DNA of 64,000 nt from Phoronis australis (lineage: Eukaryota; Phoronida; Phoronidae). The stretch lies in contig NMRA01000215.1 of NCBI GenBank assembly GCA_002633005.1, forward strand, positions 474,852 to 538,851, given 5' to 3'. This document shows positions 18,357-28,500 of this stretch, in pieces (the first letter of the stretch is position 1; every line of letters starts with the position of its first letter). The position numbers were made by a program, and so were the translations under genes. A model generated the notes under the pieces. That model did not search any database. It saw only the letters and a list, made by a program, of their open reading frames with translations, and was not told where the DNA came from.

Positions 18357-21232
18357 CGAAAGAAAATTTAATAATAATTAGTTAAACGTTGCCAAGGTCA
18401 AGCCTCCAGTGCGCTATTGGCTTCGTACAAGCCAAAAATAAGTCGTTTCTGACTACCTTCTTTGGAAAGTTATGGGTTCACTTAACTGATGGATGTCGCA
18501 CAAAATCTGCACAATTTCTACGAACTAACAGCAGCGTGAGGGTGGGATAATAAATGTGTTGCCACCACCCAGCGGACATCAGGTTGCTTAATGTCATTTG
18601 TTTGAGTAACGAATAATGAGAATAGACCGGAGTCGTCTAACTTATGCTATGTCACTAGTATAGGCCTACCTTTTTGACAGCGCCCTCTCTGGAGGAGACT
18701 GGCCCTGTGAAACGATGCTGAAAGATGCAAAGAAATCCGCTCCCATATCAGTGCTGCACTTGTTGTTCAAATTTTTCAAAAATGCATGAGTCGTAAATGA
18801 GAAGGACAAAGACACCGAATCGTTTTGCTGTCTTATTTTAAAAGTATTTCTTACTTTGTGTAGAGCACGAAAACAAGAACTCGTGTGGAATGCAACCGTT
18901 TAGCCTGTATTTTTCGGAAGTTGCCGCGACTCACAATAGGATTTTGAATTATTTCTCATTAGACAGAGTAGTATGTTAATGCATGTCTCAATATCCTAGC
19001 AATTGGAGTGTGCAAGTGTTATTCTCCAACCTACAAATCACAAATTCACTGAAAGAGGCTATTTTGTAACGTTCATGGCTGATCCAGATTTTCACGGGCG
19101 CTTCCGAAGCAATTCCGTAGCTTTGTTTTCGCGCTCCCACGAATGTTATTTGAGTGCCCTCCACATAATTTAGTGTCAATTTGAATTATTTTAACTCTGG
19201 TTTTGTAAAATAACGTTGTTTATAACCGAAGAACCTCGGGTTGCTGGCTACTAACGTAGGCCTACTGCGAAATCCGGCAGTTGCCGATAGGTGATTTCCC
19301 GTGACTAAACGTGCGGTCAGACATCGGAAATCTCCGCCAGAAACCGAGCTCTCGTTGTGCTTCAACCAGTAGTAGCACATAACGGTCAAGATCAAAACGC
19401 AATATACGCCAGTTTTTGCATTTGAATTCTAGGTTAAGTGATATGATGAGCTGTAAGAAGAAGCAAATTACAGATAAGTAGAAGGCTAATTTTAAGGAAC
19501 CTCAATCGTTTAAATTGGGAACAAATTTCTTCACTTTGACATAGGGTTTGCTTGTCCAAACTCGAAATTTTGTCTACAAGTTAAAGGACAAATGAAATCC
19601 TTGAATTCAAAGTTTTACGGTTGTTTTGGAAATTCCCTCGCCAATTCACCACTCACAATGGCAATTTTATGGGATGAAGGGAAGATCAGGCTTAGGAGGT
19701 TTATGTATTATCATTTCTAAGGGCGGTACACGTAGATTTTATTTTGATTTAGGACAGTTGAAGTTGGGAGTCTAAGCTCGGCAAAGTTTTAGTGTCAACC
19801 TTTATGTTTCTTATGTGGTTATGAGTTATTGGGAAATTCGCCTGCCTGTGGATGACTGTAATGTATAATCCTATTTTGCACTTGATGACCTCAGCATTAA
19901 AGCTATATATTTGAGTCTGATCTCGAAATCTCTTGTTCTTATTCGAGTTTGTAGCACGAATTTAGGGGTCATCGAGTGCGAACTGGGACTGCACAGTAAT
20001 CCATGGAAAATTTAAGCACACAATTTTGATAGTTATATTGAGTTCGTTTTAAAGGAGAACGGATTTTGATTGAAAAGATTCGACACCGTTCCCAGACGAA
20101 AGCAAACCTGCATCTAGCCAATACCCAGCTCTTAAAACAGCCTGAAGTTTCATCGCAGGTCTTTTCACCGCTTGCTGAAATGGATATAAGCCAAAAGAAT
20201 GCGAGGGAAATTTTTGTTAACTGTGCTAGTACTGAGAAAATCAAATTAGCTTGACACGTTTAGAAAACCGCAAACGGTCTTACCAGTTATATTTCGCCTC
20301 TTTTTACCTTCCTCTAACAATAACGAAAACGAATCAAATTGTCTGCCATCTTGTGAGCTCAGCTTTTGACCTTTATGCCATCCAATTAGCCCAGTGAATG
20401 CTTTAGTCCATGAGCTCAACCGTAGGTTAAAAATGCAAATGGCGGATTGACAAGAGAAAAGTAAAAAGTCGAATCTTCGAGTGAATAAGTTCTTTCGAAG
20501 TGTAGTTATATTCGCTGTATTATTTCTTAAGATAAATGAGTTAACGCAATCGCAATTTCGACGCATGGTGGTTAATGTTTGACCTGCAATTCGAGTGTGA
20601 TGTATATGGCACTTGATTCTACACATTCATTGCGCGGACTTCCAACCCTTTTACTATTTAAGGGTTGGTTAGTTAACGACTATGTTTTCAATACGCGTCA
20701 TGTGCGTGAACTTTAGCGCGTGCGCCTGCTCAGAACACGTAGCCTCTTGCAATAGCATTGACATAAACCAAATGACGTTTGTCGAATGTTTCGCATGAAA
20801 AATGACCGTTATATGACGCAAAACGTGATATCGTTCCCAATATATAGTCGATTGTTCTTGCACAGTCCATTCTGAGCATCTATTTGAAGTTTTTTTTTAA
20901 CTCTCCAGCTACACTTTGGGTAAAAAACTGCTCACTAACTGACTGGAGGTGTGATCGACATACGTCGAAAGCCGAAACGTAGCCTCCTTCCACGAATTAC
21001 TTTGCTCCGTCGTGGTTGTTGTCGCATTTTGCTCACACAACCGAGGTTCTTGTGTCTACGAAACTTTACCCTGATAAACCATCCAATCGCATAACTACAA
21101 TAAATCACATTTTGTTTTTGTTTTGTGTGTTGCGCTGAATACTCATCTGCGCGTCTTACATTTGTCCAGTGTTTGCTTGTAACGAGACCTATCATTATTT
21201 CCATAACTTCAAAAATTTCAAATATATTCTAG
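18357..21232 (+). other. Amylase 3' region or intron
   Basis: Holds a small inverted-repeat element at 19870-19987. Otherwise no recognised coding or repeat structure; open frames are short and lack known domains. Confidence 0.45.
19870..19987. mobile_element. 118-bp MITE, copy 1
   Basis: Ends CCTATTTTGCACTTGATGAC and, inverted, CCCAGTTCGCACTCGATGAC pair at 17 of 21 positions. The interior (CTCAGCATTAAAG, TCGAAATCT, TTCGAGTTT) is recognisably the same as the inverse complement of 32444-32583. Two copies with conserved termini indicate a mobile family. Confidence 0.65.
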
Positions 21233-21309
21233 GTGTTTCATCTTTCCTTGGCACCGGTCAACTTTGTCTACTGTGTATCTGGACATTTGCTGTGAAGTCT
21301 GTGTTTTAA
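21233..21309 (+). CDS. Candidate alternative last exon of the amylase (hydrophobic tail A)
   Basis: After acceptor TATTCTAG, entry in phase 1 from the GCAG|GTTCGA donor of exon 11 would read GVSSFLGTGQLCLLCIWTF and end at TAA 21307-21309. A Ser/Gly region followed by ~15 hydrophobic residues at a C-terminus is what a GPI-anchor signal looks like. This is a hypothesis built on splice-site phase and hydrophobicity alone. Confidence 0.25.
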
Positions 21310-21853
21310 TAGGTATGTACATATACAGGCTTACATCTCTCGCCTAGTAACGTTATTTTGCACACCGTCCTGGTCACACAAAGGTTCTTACAGATGTTTA
21401 AACATGTGGACCAAAGCTTCGCCACCTTACTCCATTATTGTTCCGACCTTGTGGAAATATTGAAGTTGGCCTAAATTATCGAAGATTTGGTTGGTATATT
21501 TTTGTATCAAGTAATTCACCCGTATAAATGATTTTGTCGCTTAGGACGGAAGTTTCCGAGTGAGTCCTCTCTTTTGACTTTTTCTAAGTTATCGAGGAGC
21601 TCTTGTGAAGTTTTTGATTAGTGCACTAGATTGTAGCAAGAAAAAGTATTGTGTATAACCTCAAAAAAGTTAACATGTACCACGCGATTTATAAGCGAAA
21701 GAGGCTGAAAATGTATTGCATAAAAAGTCCATTTGCTTTTGCATTACATTCTGTGATGCATCCATGTCGCTAAGGTGTGTAGAAAACTCAACACCCTTTT
21801 GGTATGCCATTGGTTTGCGATGCTATGCTGGACCTGCAGATGGCCTAGTGCCC

Positions 21854-22263
21854 GGTTGCATGAAACTGTCGCAAATAGGGTCTCAACTAAGTTCTCTAAA
21901 TTTGTTGCGTATTTGTGCCGTTCTTTACCCACAGGTGTAATCTGTTTCTATTATTTCATTTTCATTATGTGCCCTGGCTTCGTTGACTACTGACATTTTC
22001 TAATAACATTCACTTCAAAACTGAGCCTTTACTTCAATGAAAATGAATGTGGACTTAGTCCTTAAGTTATGAGGGTTGCTTGAAAAGGATCCCTATTTAT
22101 TTTCGAGTTCACTCTTGATTTGCATCAAAATCAAAGCGAGACTTAGTAATCAAACTAAAAGAGAATAAGAAAAGTCAATCAGTGTTTTCCCAAGTTCAAA
22201 AATACGCAGTAGACCTAGGGAACTGTGCTGAGTCCTTATTTGGGACTCAGTTTCATGCAACAG
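21854..22263. mobile_element. ~410-bp MITE, copy 1
   Basis: Left end GGTTGCATGAAACTG...AAATAGGGTCTCA and right end GAGTCCTTATTTGGGACTCAG...TTTCATGCAACA are inverted matches. The interior resembles 48800-49121. A two-copy family with conserved ends; superfamily unknown. Confidence 0.6.
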
Positions 22264-22470
22264 GTGGCAGCACAAGCACAAGTGTGCTACTACCAAACTT
22301 CTTTTCCTAAGGTAAATAAAGGTTAAAATTCAATAACTGTGTATTCTAGGTTTTTGCATACTCTTGTCCATGGACATGCAGAACAACTTAACGTATCTCG
22401 TACTTTCATCGTTGCTGGAGATGAATAATTTCCTCTGAAGCTTTTAATGTTTTTTTTTTCTTCTTTTCAG

Positions 22471-22521
22471 GGCCTCCCCCTAGCGGGTGTGTTAGCTGCT
22501 GTTTTGCTACGTAAATTTTAA
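22471..22521 (+). CDS. Candidate terminal exon with hydrophobic tail B
   Basis: An excellent pyrimidine tract (nine T then TTCTTCTTTTCAG) precedes a short open frame that in phase 0 reads GLPLAGVLAAVLLRKF and stops at 22519-22521. This is a typical GPI-signal or membrane tail. Phase 0 does not fit the exon-11 donors directly, so an intermediate exon would be needed. Phase 1 gives a Pro/Cys-rich 14-residue end instead. It is on the right strand and lies about 1 kb before an AATAAA at 23519. Confidence 0.35.
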   Translation, partial: GLPLAGVLAAVLLRKF

Positions 22522-23518
22522 GTGCCATAGTCTGATGTATAAAGTGGCGATTAATCACAATTTATCAACCTTTCAAATGAATAGGACAATCCCGGATTAC
22601 CCGGGGATAGAACTCTCCTGTGTCCTAGAGATAAGAAAGCACGTGACCTCGTTTTGGAAATCAGTCACATTTTCGTGTCTCTCGTTGATGTCGGGAAGGC
22701 GAAGAATTTCACGTCACTCACCCACGGATGTTTGTCCAGTTTATCAAACCTTTCTCATATAGGACTTGCAACCCACACCACAGCAGTAATACTGCGTTGG
22801 TAATGGGAGGACCAATAGAGTAATGCAACCGAGAAAAACTTGTAAAGAATCAGCCAGCAACAAAGAACAAGATACTCCAGTGGCACAGCGAGACAGCAAT
22901 TGTGCCTGACTGATATTTACGGCATTGTGGGTAAATACAGCGAGATTCGAGTGTCGCAGTGTAATCCGGGACGGCCCAATTACTAAAAATACAACAAACG
23001 TGTCCTTTTTTGACGGCTACTCAGAAAACGTCATCTTTTTCAAAGACTTTACCAGCTATAAATCTCACATTTTGTCACGAAACCTAAATTTTGATTTACA
23101 TGTAGGCCAGTTACTGTTGCGAAATTGGTCACAACTTGTCCCGTGGTCAAATTAACTGAAAACTTCTTGAGAGTTAAATGTTGCTTGACACCAGGGTGCG
23201 TAAGTTGGCTTGTCATGATTGGTTATATCATCCCCTGAGCATGGTGTCAAGCACTAACAAATTGTCACTTTTCCAAAGTAAGAAACCACGCCTCATGTGT
23301 GTTATGCACAAGCTGAGACCAGTTTTTAGAGCGTTTAACGGTCTAAATCAAAATTTAGTTTCTTTGACATAACGTGGGATCATAGCCACATTAATGATCG
23401 CTATTGCGACATAGATGCTTCTGTTTGCAAAACTGGGTCCCTTTTTATTTGACATATCTCTATAATTTTTGTACCATAACTTTGTACAACTTTGTGTTTG
23501 TGATTCCCTTGTTGATTC
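22522..23518 (+). other. Possible amylase 3' UTR
   Basis: Between the candidate terminal exon and the plus-strand AATAAA no coding signal or repeat is recognised. If exon 22471-22521 is real, this would be its 3' UTR. Confidence 0.3.
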
Positions 23519-23524
23519 AATAAA
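23519..23524 (+). terminator. Poly(A) signal AATAAA, plus strand
   Basis: Canonical hexamer about 1 kb after the candidate terminal exon, and the first well-placed one after the amylase coding exons. It faces the receptor's own poly(A) signal 21 bp away. Confidence 0.45.
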
Positions 23525-23545
23525 CGAAAATCACATTGAATGCGT

Positions 23546-23551
23546 TTTATT
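23546..23551 (-). terminator. Poly(A) signal AATAAA of the receptor gene, minus strand
   Basis: TTTATT on the plus strand, i.e. AATAAA on minus, about 90 bp past the receptor stop codon. It implies a short 3' UTR and a transcript end close to 23530, overlapping the end of the opposing plus-strand unit. Confidence 0.5.
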
Positions 23552-23638
23552 TAATAAGTTATTTCAAATTTATTAGCTCTACAAAGCAGATTTAGGAACA
23601 CGTAAAACCGTACAGTGCGGCAAATCAGAAAATTACGT

Positions 23639-25561
23639 CTATTGAAGAAATATACGATGAGTGCGCTGTGTTTTCATTTTTCTTTTTTTCTTTCTGCAGC
23701 AGCATATCACGTGCAGAATGTTGCTGAAGGCTCTGCGGAAATCTCTATTAAAGAAGGTATAGATAATTGGATTGAGTGCGGAGTTAAAGTAACCTAACCA
23801 TAAGACAATTGGATATATGATCTCTGGAACACACTTACAAAATGGTTGCGTTAGTGCGTTTATGAAAAATGGCAGCCAGCAACAGACAAAGGCCGACATA
23901 ATAATTCCTAACGTTTTTGCTGCCCTACGTTCCTGCTGAATATAAATCTTGTTTTTCTGTTTCGCCGTCTTAAGATTTTTTAGTCCCCTTTGCAGCTTTC
24001 CAGCAAAAAGAGGGTCAAGGCTAGTGCGCTTTTGAATTAGTTCTTTGATGCGATTTAGTGCGCTTCCACGCCTTTCCGCTTGCTTGTTTTGAGCAGATGG
24101 TGGTAAAGGCAGAGAGGGCGATGGCGCCGGGGCAGCCGGGGCGTCTTTTGGCTTGTTTGCACCAAAAGACCCGTTGCTTATTCCCTTTCTCGACCAGGCG
24201 TCGTGACGCAATGACCCCCTCCATTTAGATATGGCAGTTACGTCACTGTAGGCTACCCGCCTCGCGACTGGTGTCCAATCGGAAGGAGATTCGGATGCAG
24301 ACGGCGTGTCAGAGCCACCTTCACTAATCGCTGAGTACGTACTTTGTGTTTTCGTTCTTATGTTGAAAGTACCGTCGCACTGCAACAGTGGTACGTTCCT
24401 GGATGACAAGGCTTCATCATCTGCCGAGTCACATGATAACATGGAATTGTTGCTTATCTTTCGAACTTGAGATTTAACAACTTCCGTTTCGCTAGTTCCA
24501 CTCAACATCAATCGAAAACCTACATGTGGATTTATGGTATCCATATTTTTCGTTCGATTCTTGCGGAAAGCGGAAAATTCTCTTATAGATGTTTCCGACA
24601 AAGTGCCATTTTCCAGCAGATTATTTGTGCTCCGAAACTTCGGTGTTGAGACACTTGAAGCTTTAGTCCTACTACTTGCTCCATTTTGAAAACTATATTT
24701 CTTTACCACGCAGTTCGAGAACGCGCCTGGCCCCTGAACCCATTGCTGTTGTCTCTGCTTGGCGGCTCTGTAAACACGTAAATATAATGTCGCCATGACA
24801 ATGGCGGGTAAATAAAAAGCACCGAAAGTGGAATAAATTGTGTACCCGTGTTCCTCGCTCACGTGACATTGAGTTGTCGGCAACGTTTGCGTTTCACGCC
24901 ACCCAAATAATGGCGGTATCGCTATTCCAATGGAATATAACCACACCACAGCAATCATGGCGGCCGCTCGCCTGGGGGTGCGTTTCAGAGCGTAAACCAG
25001 TGGTCTCGTGATGGCGTTATGACGATCATAACTGATGGCACAAAGATTCATAATACTAGCTGTACAGCACACTACATCCATAGACACCCAAAAATCACAC
25101 AGCGCCGTGCCCAGTCTCCACTCTTGCAGAAGTTCGTAAGATAACGAAAGCGGCGACACTATCATCCCTACTAGAAGGTCGCTCAGGGCTAAGCTGACAA
25201 TGAACGAGTTACCAACCTTCCGCAGGCGTCGCTCCGTGCACACAGCAATGATGACTAGAGTGTTTCCAAATATTGTAGCAGCCATTATCAAAACTGCCAA
25301 GCTTGCGAAGACGACGTCGCGGAATATGTAATCCTTGTGATATTGAAGAGACGTACCGTTCATTTCGTGTTCCGATTGATTTGCCGCGAACGACGTTATC
25401 CAGTCAAAATCTATGTCGGGATAGTTCGTCCAATTGGAATGAAAGAGATCAACGAATGTTGTTTCTGTCCTCCATAGAAGACTCTGTGTTGTTGACCAAG
25501 ATGCTGGTAGCTCCGTCCATCCGGTGCGCTCGTTTCTGTCAAACATGGTTCTCAAATACAC
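23639..25561 (-). CDS. Serotonin-type (5-HT1-like) class A GPCR, intronless
   Basis: 640-residue rhodopsin-class receptor for a biogenic amine at the plasma membrane. The extracellular N-terminus (1-80) has sequons N43, N61 and N68. TM1 carries N100 (1.50), TM2 SLALSD with D128 (2.50). TM3 has C155 (3.25), the amine-binding D162 (3.32) and CCTASIMNLCAIS. TM4 has W207. ECL2 C232 completes the disulfide. HGYTIYSTFGAFYLP (TM5) has S244 and T245 at 5.42 and 5.43, as in human 5-HT1A. TM6 is FVCCWLPFF (P564), TM7 NPIIY (597-601). CCC at 620-622 is a likely palmitoylation site. RTPRRAAA after ICL2 also matches 5-HT1A. Oddities: DRY is DRH (179-181), and the next residue is N not W. ICL3 is about 280 residues with a Pro/Ala/Ser stretch. 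A single exon is usual for 5-HT1 receptors. Dopamine or octopamine specificity cannot be excluded. The second ATG (Met6) could be the start. Confidence 0.9.
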   Translation of the reverse strand: MYLRTMFDRNERTGWTELPASWSTTQSLLWRTETTFVDLFHSNWTNYPDIDFDWITSFAANQSEHEMNGTSLQYHKDYIFRDVVFASLAVLIMAATIFGNTLVIIAVCTERRLRKVGNSFIVSLALSDLLVGMIVSPLSLSYELLQEWRLGTALCDFWVSMDVVCCTASIMNLCAISYDRHNAITRPLVYALKRTPRRAAAMIAVVWLYSIGIAIPPLFGWRETQTLPTTQCHVSEEHGYTIYSTFGAFYLPAIVMATLYLRVYRAAKQRQQQWVQGPGAFSNCVVKKYSFQNGASSRTKASSVSTPKFRSTNNLLENGTLSETSIREFSAFRKNRTKNMDTINPHVGFRLMLSGTSETEVVKSQVRKISNNSMLSCDSADDEALSSRNVPLLQCDGTFNIRTKTQSTYSAISEGGSDTPSASESPSDWTPVARRVAYSDVTAISKWRGSLRHDAWSRKGISNGSFGANKPKDAPAAPAPSPSLPLPPSAQNKQAERRGSALNRIKELIQKRTSLDPLFAGKLQRGLKNLKTAKQKNKIYIQQERRAAKTLGIIMSAFVCCWLPFFINALTQPFCKCVPEIIYPIVLWLGYFNSALNPIIYTFFNRDFRRAFSNILHVICCCRKKKRKMKTQRTHRIFLQ

Positions 25562-28500
25562 AGGTATCTTGATCGACGGTTGTTTGCTTCACCCAATTAA
25601 AACAGTTCTCCCATCGCGACTGATTATACCAGATACGTCACCTTACACCGTATTTGAGATAATTAACATTCTTAAACCGAACAGCAATAAACATCGGGAT
25701 TTCATTCTGTATATATGGAGTCTTTGTCGAGGCGCGAGCGATTATTTGTAAATCAAAAATGTTTCTGTCGCGTACAAAAACTTTCCTGGAGATGAAGAGC
25801 CACGGGGAGACCTCTTGGAAGAAGAATAATTATCTTGTAATTGTGGACAAACGATGTGACTCGCAGTTAACTACGTCACGTTTAAATAATTGGTCGTAAA
25901 TCGTGGCAGATACAACTTGGCATATTACTCCATAAATTGTTTTTCCACAACCGTATTTTCGTCTACAAATCATCGACCTGTCGTAACCCACTTCGTAAAT
26001 TGTAGTTGAAGAATGTTCGCATCTGTTCTGAAAGATAGATAAAATAGATCTCAATAAATTACAGTAAGCCACACTTAAAAATAAAAGGGAACGCTTCTTT
26101 TCGTCTAACACGCTAAGTATACACGTATCTCGTTCCTCGCAATTAATTTGCTGTAAAAGAACGTACATGTAGTGGGTGACAGTAATGCAATGCATTGGAA
26201 TTTGCGGAACTGTATGCCCGGCAGTTACAATATGTAACAGTGCCTATCAAACCTTATTTCCAGAGGTGAAAAGGAGGCTGGAACTAGACATAAATAGGGT
26301 TCCGTATAAACATTGATAACGGAAAGGAACCGAATTCACTGCTTTTAAAACCTGCTTTTGTTCTGTAATTCAGTTGGCCAAAAACCAAAGTCGATATAGT
26401 TCTTTACACTCGTAAAATCGAATACCCTAACACGATTCTGTTTCCTTTACCAAAAAGAACATTGAAACCATCAGCTACAAGAAAATGCGTCAGAGTTTAT
26501 TGGTGCCGATCATTAAAAATGGCGTGTGTGTCGGCCTTTTCGCTACAAGTTCTAGTTCGCATGAGCGTGATATTGTTTTTAAACTCCACGTCGCTTCGGT
26601 TGAGAATTGAGCATTGGCAGTAAAATAGGGACGAAATGTAGCTTTAATTTTTTTGGCTTAATTCTCTGTTGGGAAGACTTCACAGGAAACAAAATATCTT
26701 AATTACAGTCGCTTTCGTAACCAAATCTGCAACACCAAGTCCATTCGGTGATCATATCTTTCGGAATCGCATGATGAGGTCATCCGAGGATAGTAACCGA
26801 GAAGGAATGACTTGTTATGTTAACGGCTTTGGTTTCGTACGGTAGGATTGAGTCGATCACGAAGCCTATTCGAAGATGAGGTCACGGCATGGTAATCGTT
26901 TGGTGATCTCACGGGTCAACTGCGTTAAAGTAGGTTGGTGACACATACATAATGACACAGGAAGGCTATCAAACTAAAGTGTTAAAGATTGAGCCTACAT
27001 ATTTACAGGAAGTCAAGTGCTTCTGGCCATTTATGAAGCCGTAAAAACGAAAACAATCGGTCAACTACATTCTTTCCAGTTCTACGCCAAGGTATTATTG
27101 TATAGGTGGCGCTGTGACAAGGCAGAGGGAACTAAGGCAGCTGCCGAATTTGCATGCAGCTGAACACGCAGTGAAAGGCTTATAAATGATGAAAATGCAA
27201 AGCAGGTGTTTGAAATTCCAAAGTTTCGAGTAAGTGCTATAATCATCGTTAGATATGACTCTGAACATGTGATTGAAATCGGAACTTAAAATAGTTTTTC
27301 ACGCAAATGCCGCTTTCGTTTAGAGAGTAACAAATCAGTGCAAAAATTGCTGAATGTATTTACTTCGTAAGCCGGCACGAACGCACTATCTTTCTTGGAT
27401 CCGATCCGATTTTCTGTACACGTAACCAGATGCAGGATTTGCAGACCAAAAAAATTGACATTATCTTGTCGGGCATGAAAAGCAATGTCAAGCGTCCACT
27501 TTTACCATTTACAACTTCCAATTTTCCCAGCGGGCTCGCGAAACGCCGTCGATTTCCACGACATGTGACAAGTAAGCCGCCTCCTTGATGAGACGATCTC
27601 GCCACGCTTTCAGGCGCTATCTCAGCTCAATCTACATCATGTATTCCAAGGGAACTTCACAGAATGAACTCAGTGCCACTTCGCGCGTACTTCTACAGAA
27701 TGGTTATTCGTTATATAACGTTCACTATAGTACTGCATATTAGACATTCACTTTGGGTATACTACAATGATTTTGCTAGGTTTTAGGCTAGTATTAATAA
27801 ACGGCCCTTCTCAACGTAAGCCGTGTCGGATTGCATTATAGTTTCTAAATATTCGAATATAATTGTCAAATTGTAATTACTACATTGGCAAAATGCTCAG
27901 CATTTCACTAACTGTTTGGTCGACGGTAGCACTGCTACAATACACACGATGCGAATAACGAAGAAAATATTTGCTGCTTCTGTTTGTTAAAAGTTGAAAC
28001 ATTGGAAAAGTAAAATTTCACTCTCCCGCTAACTTGTCACTGTGCTTCAAATGAACCGAGTTTTATCGTATGTGTGTTTAGCAAGCAAATATGCTTCTCA
28101 CGCAGTAGCTAACCCTCATTCAAATATGTCAAAGATAAACCAACTGCCCCAACAAACATTGGAGGCCGCTTGATAATTTCGAAAGGTAATAAAGACCACT
28201 TGATTTTTAAAACAACCCAGATATCTCTGACTTGTGAAACAGAACGCGTGATTGAGCGATGATCCATGAGAACAATCGTTATTAAGCCTAGTAACGATTC
28301 TGTTGTTCTCTTGAACACCGCAACTAAAGACATTGTGCAAAGACAACAAAAAACGACAGAAACATGAATGATCACGAGGCAAGTTACTGCAGCAATCAAA
28401 ATAATTAATACTGCACTCTAATTAATTATGTGTATACGTATACACCATGTAGCTATAGGCACAAATTTGCATTACGAAACACGAAAATTGTACAAAGACC

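Noticed and set aside
25830-26195. 121-codon frame on minus upstream of the receptor
   Set aside because: No domain, no signal peptide or membrane pattern, and no splice-site support.
27360-27605. 81-codon Arg/Gly-rich frame on minus
   Set aside because: Isolated frame with no match to a reverse transcriptase or other element protein that I recognise.
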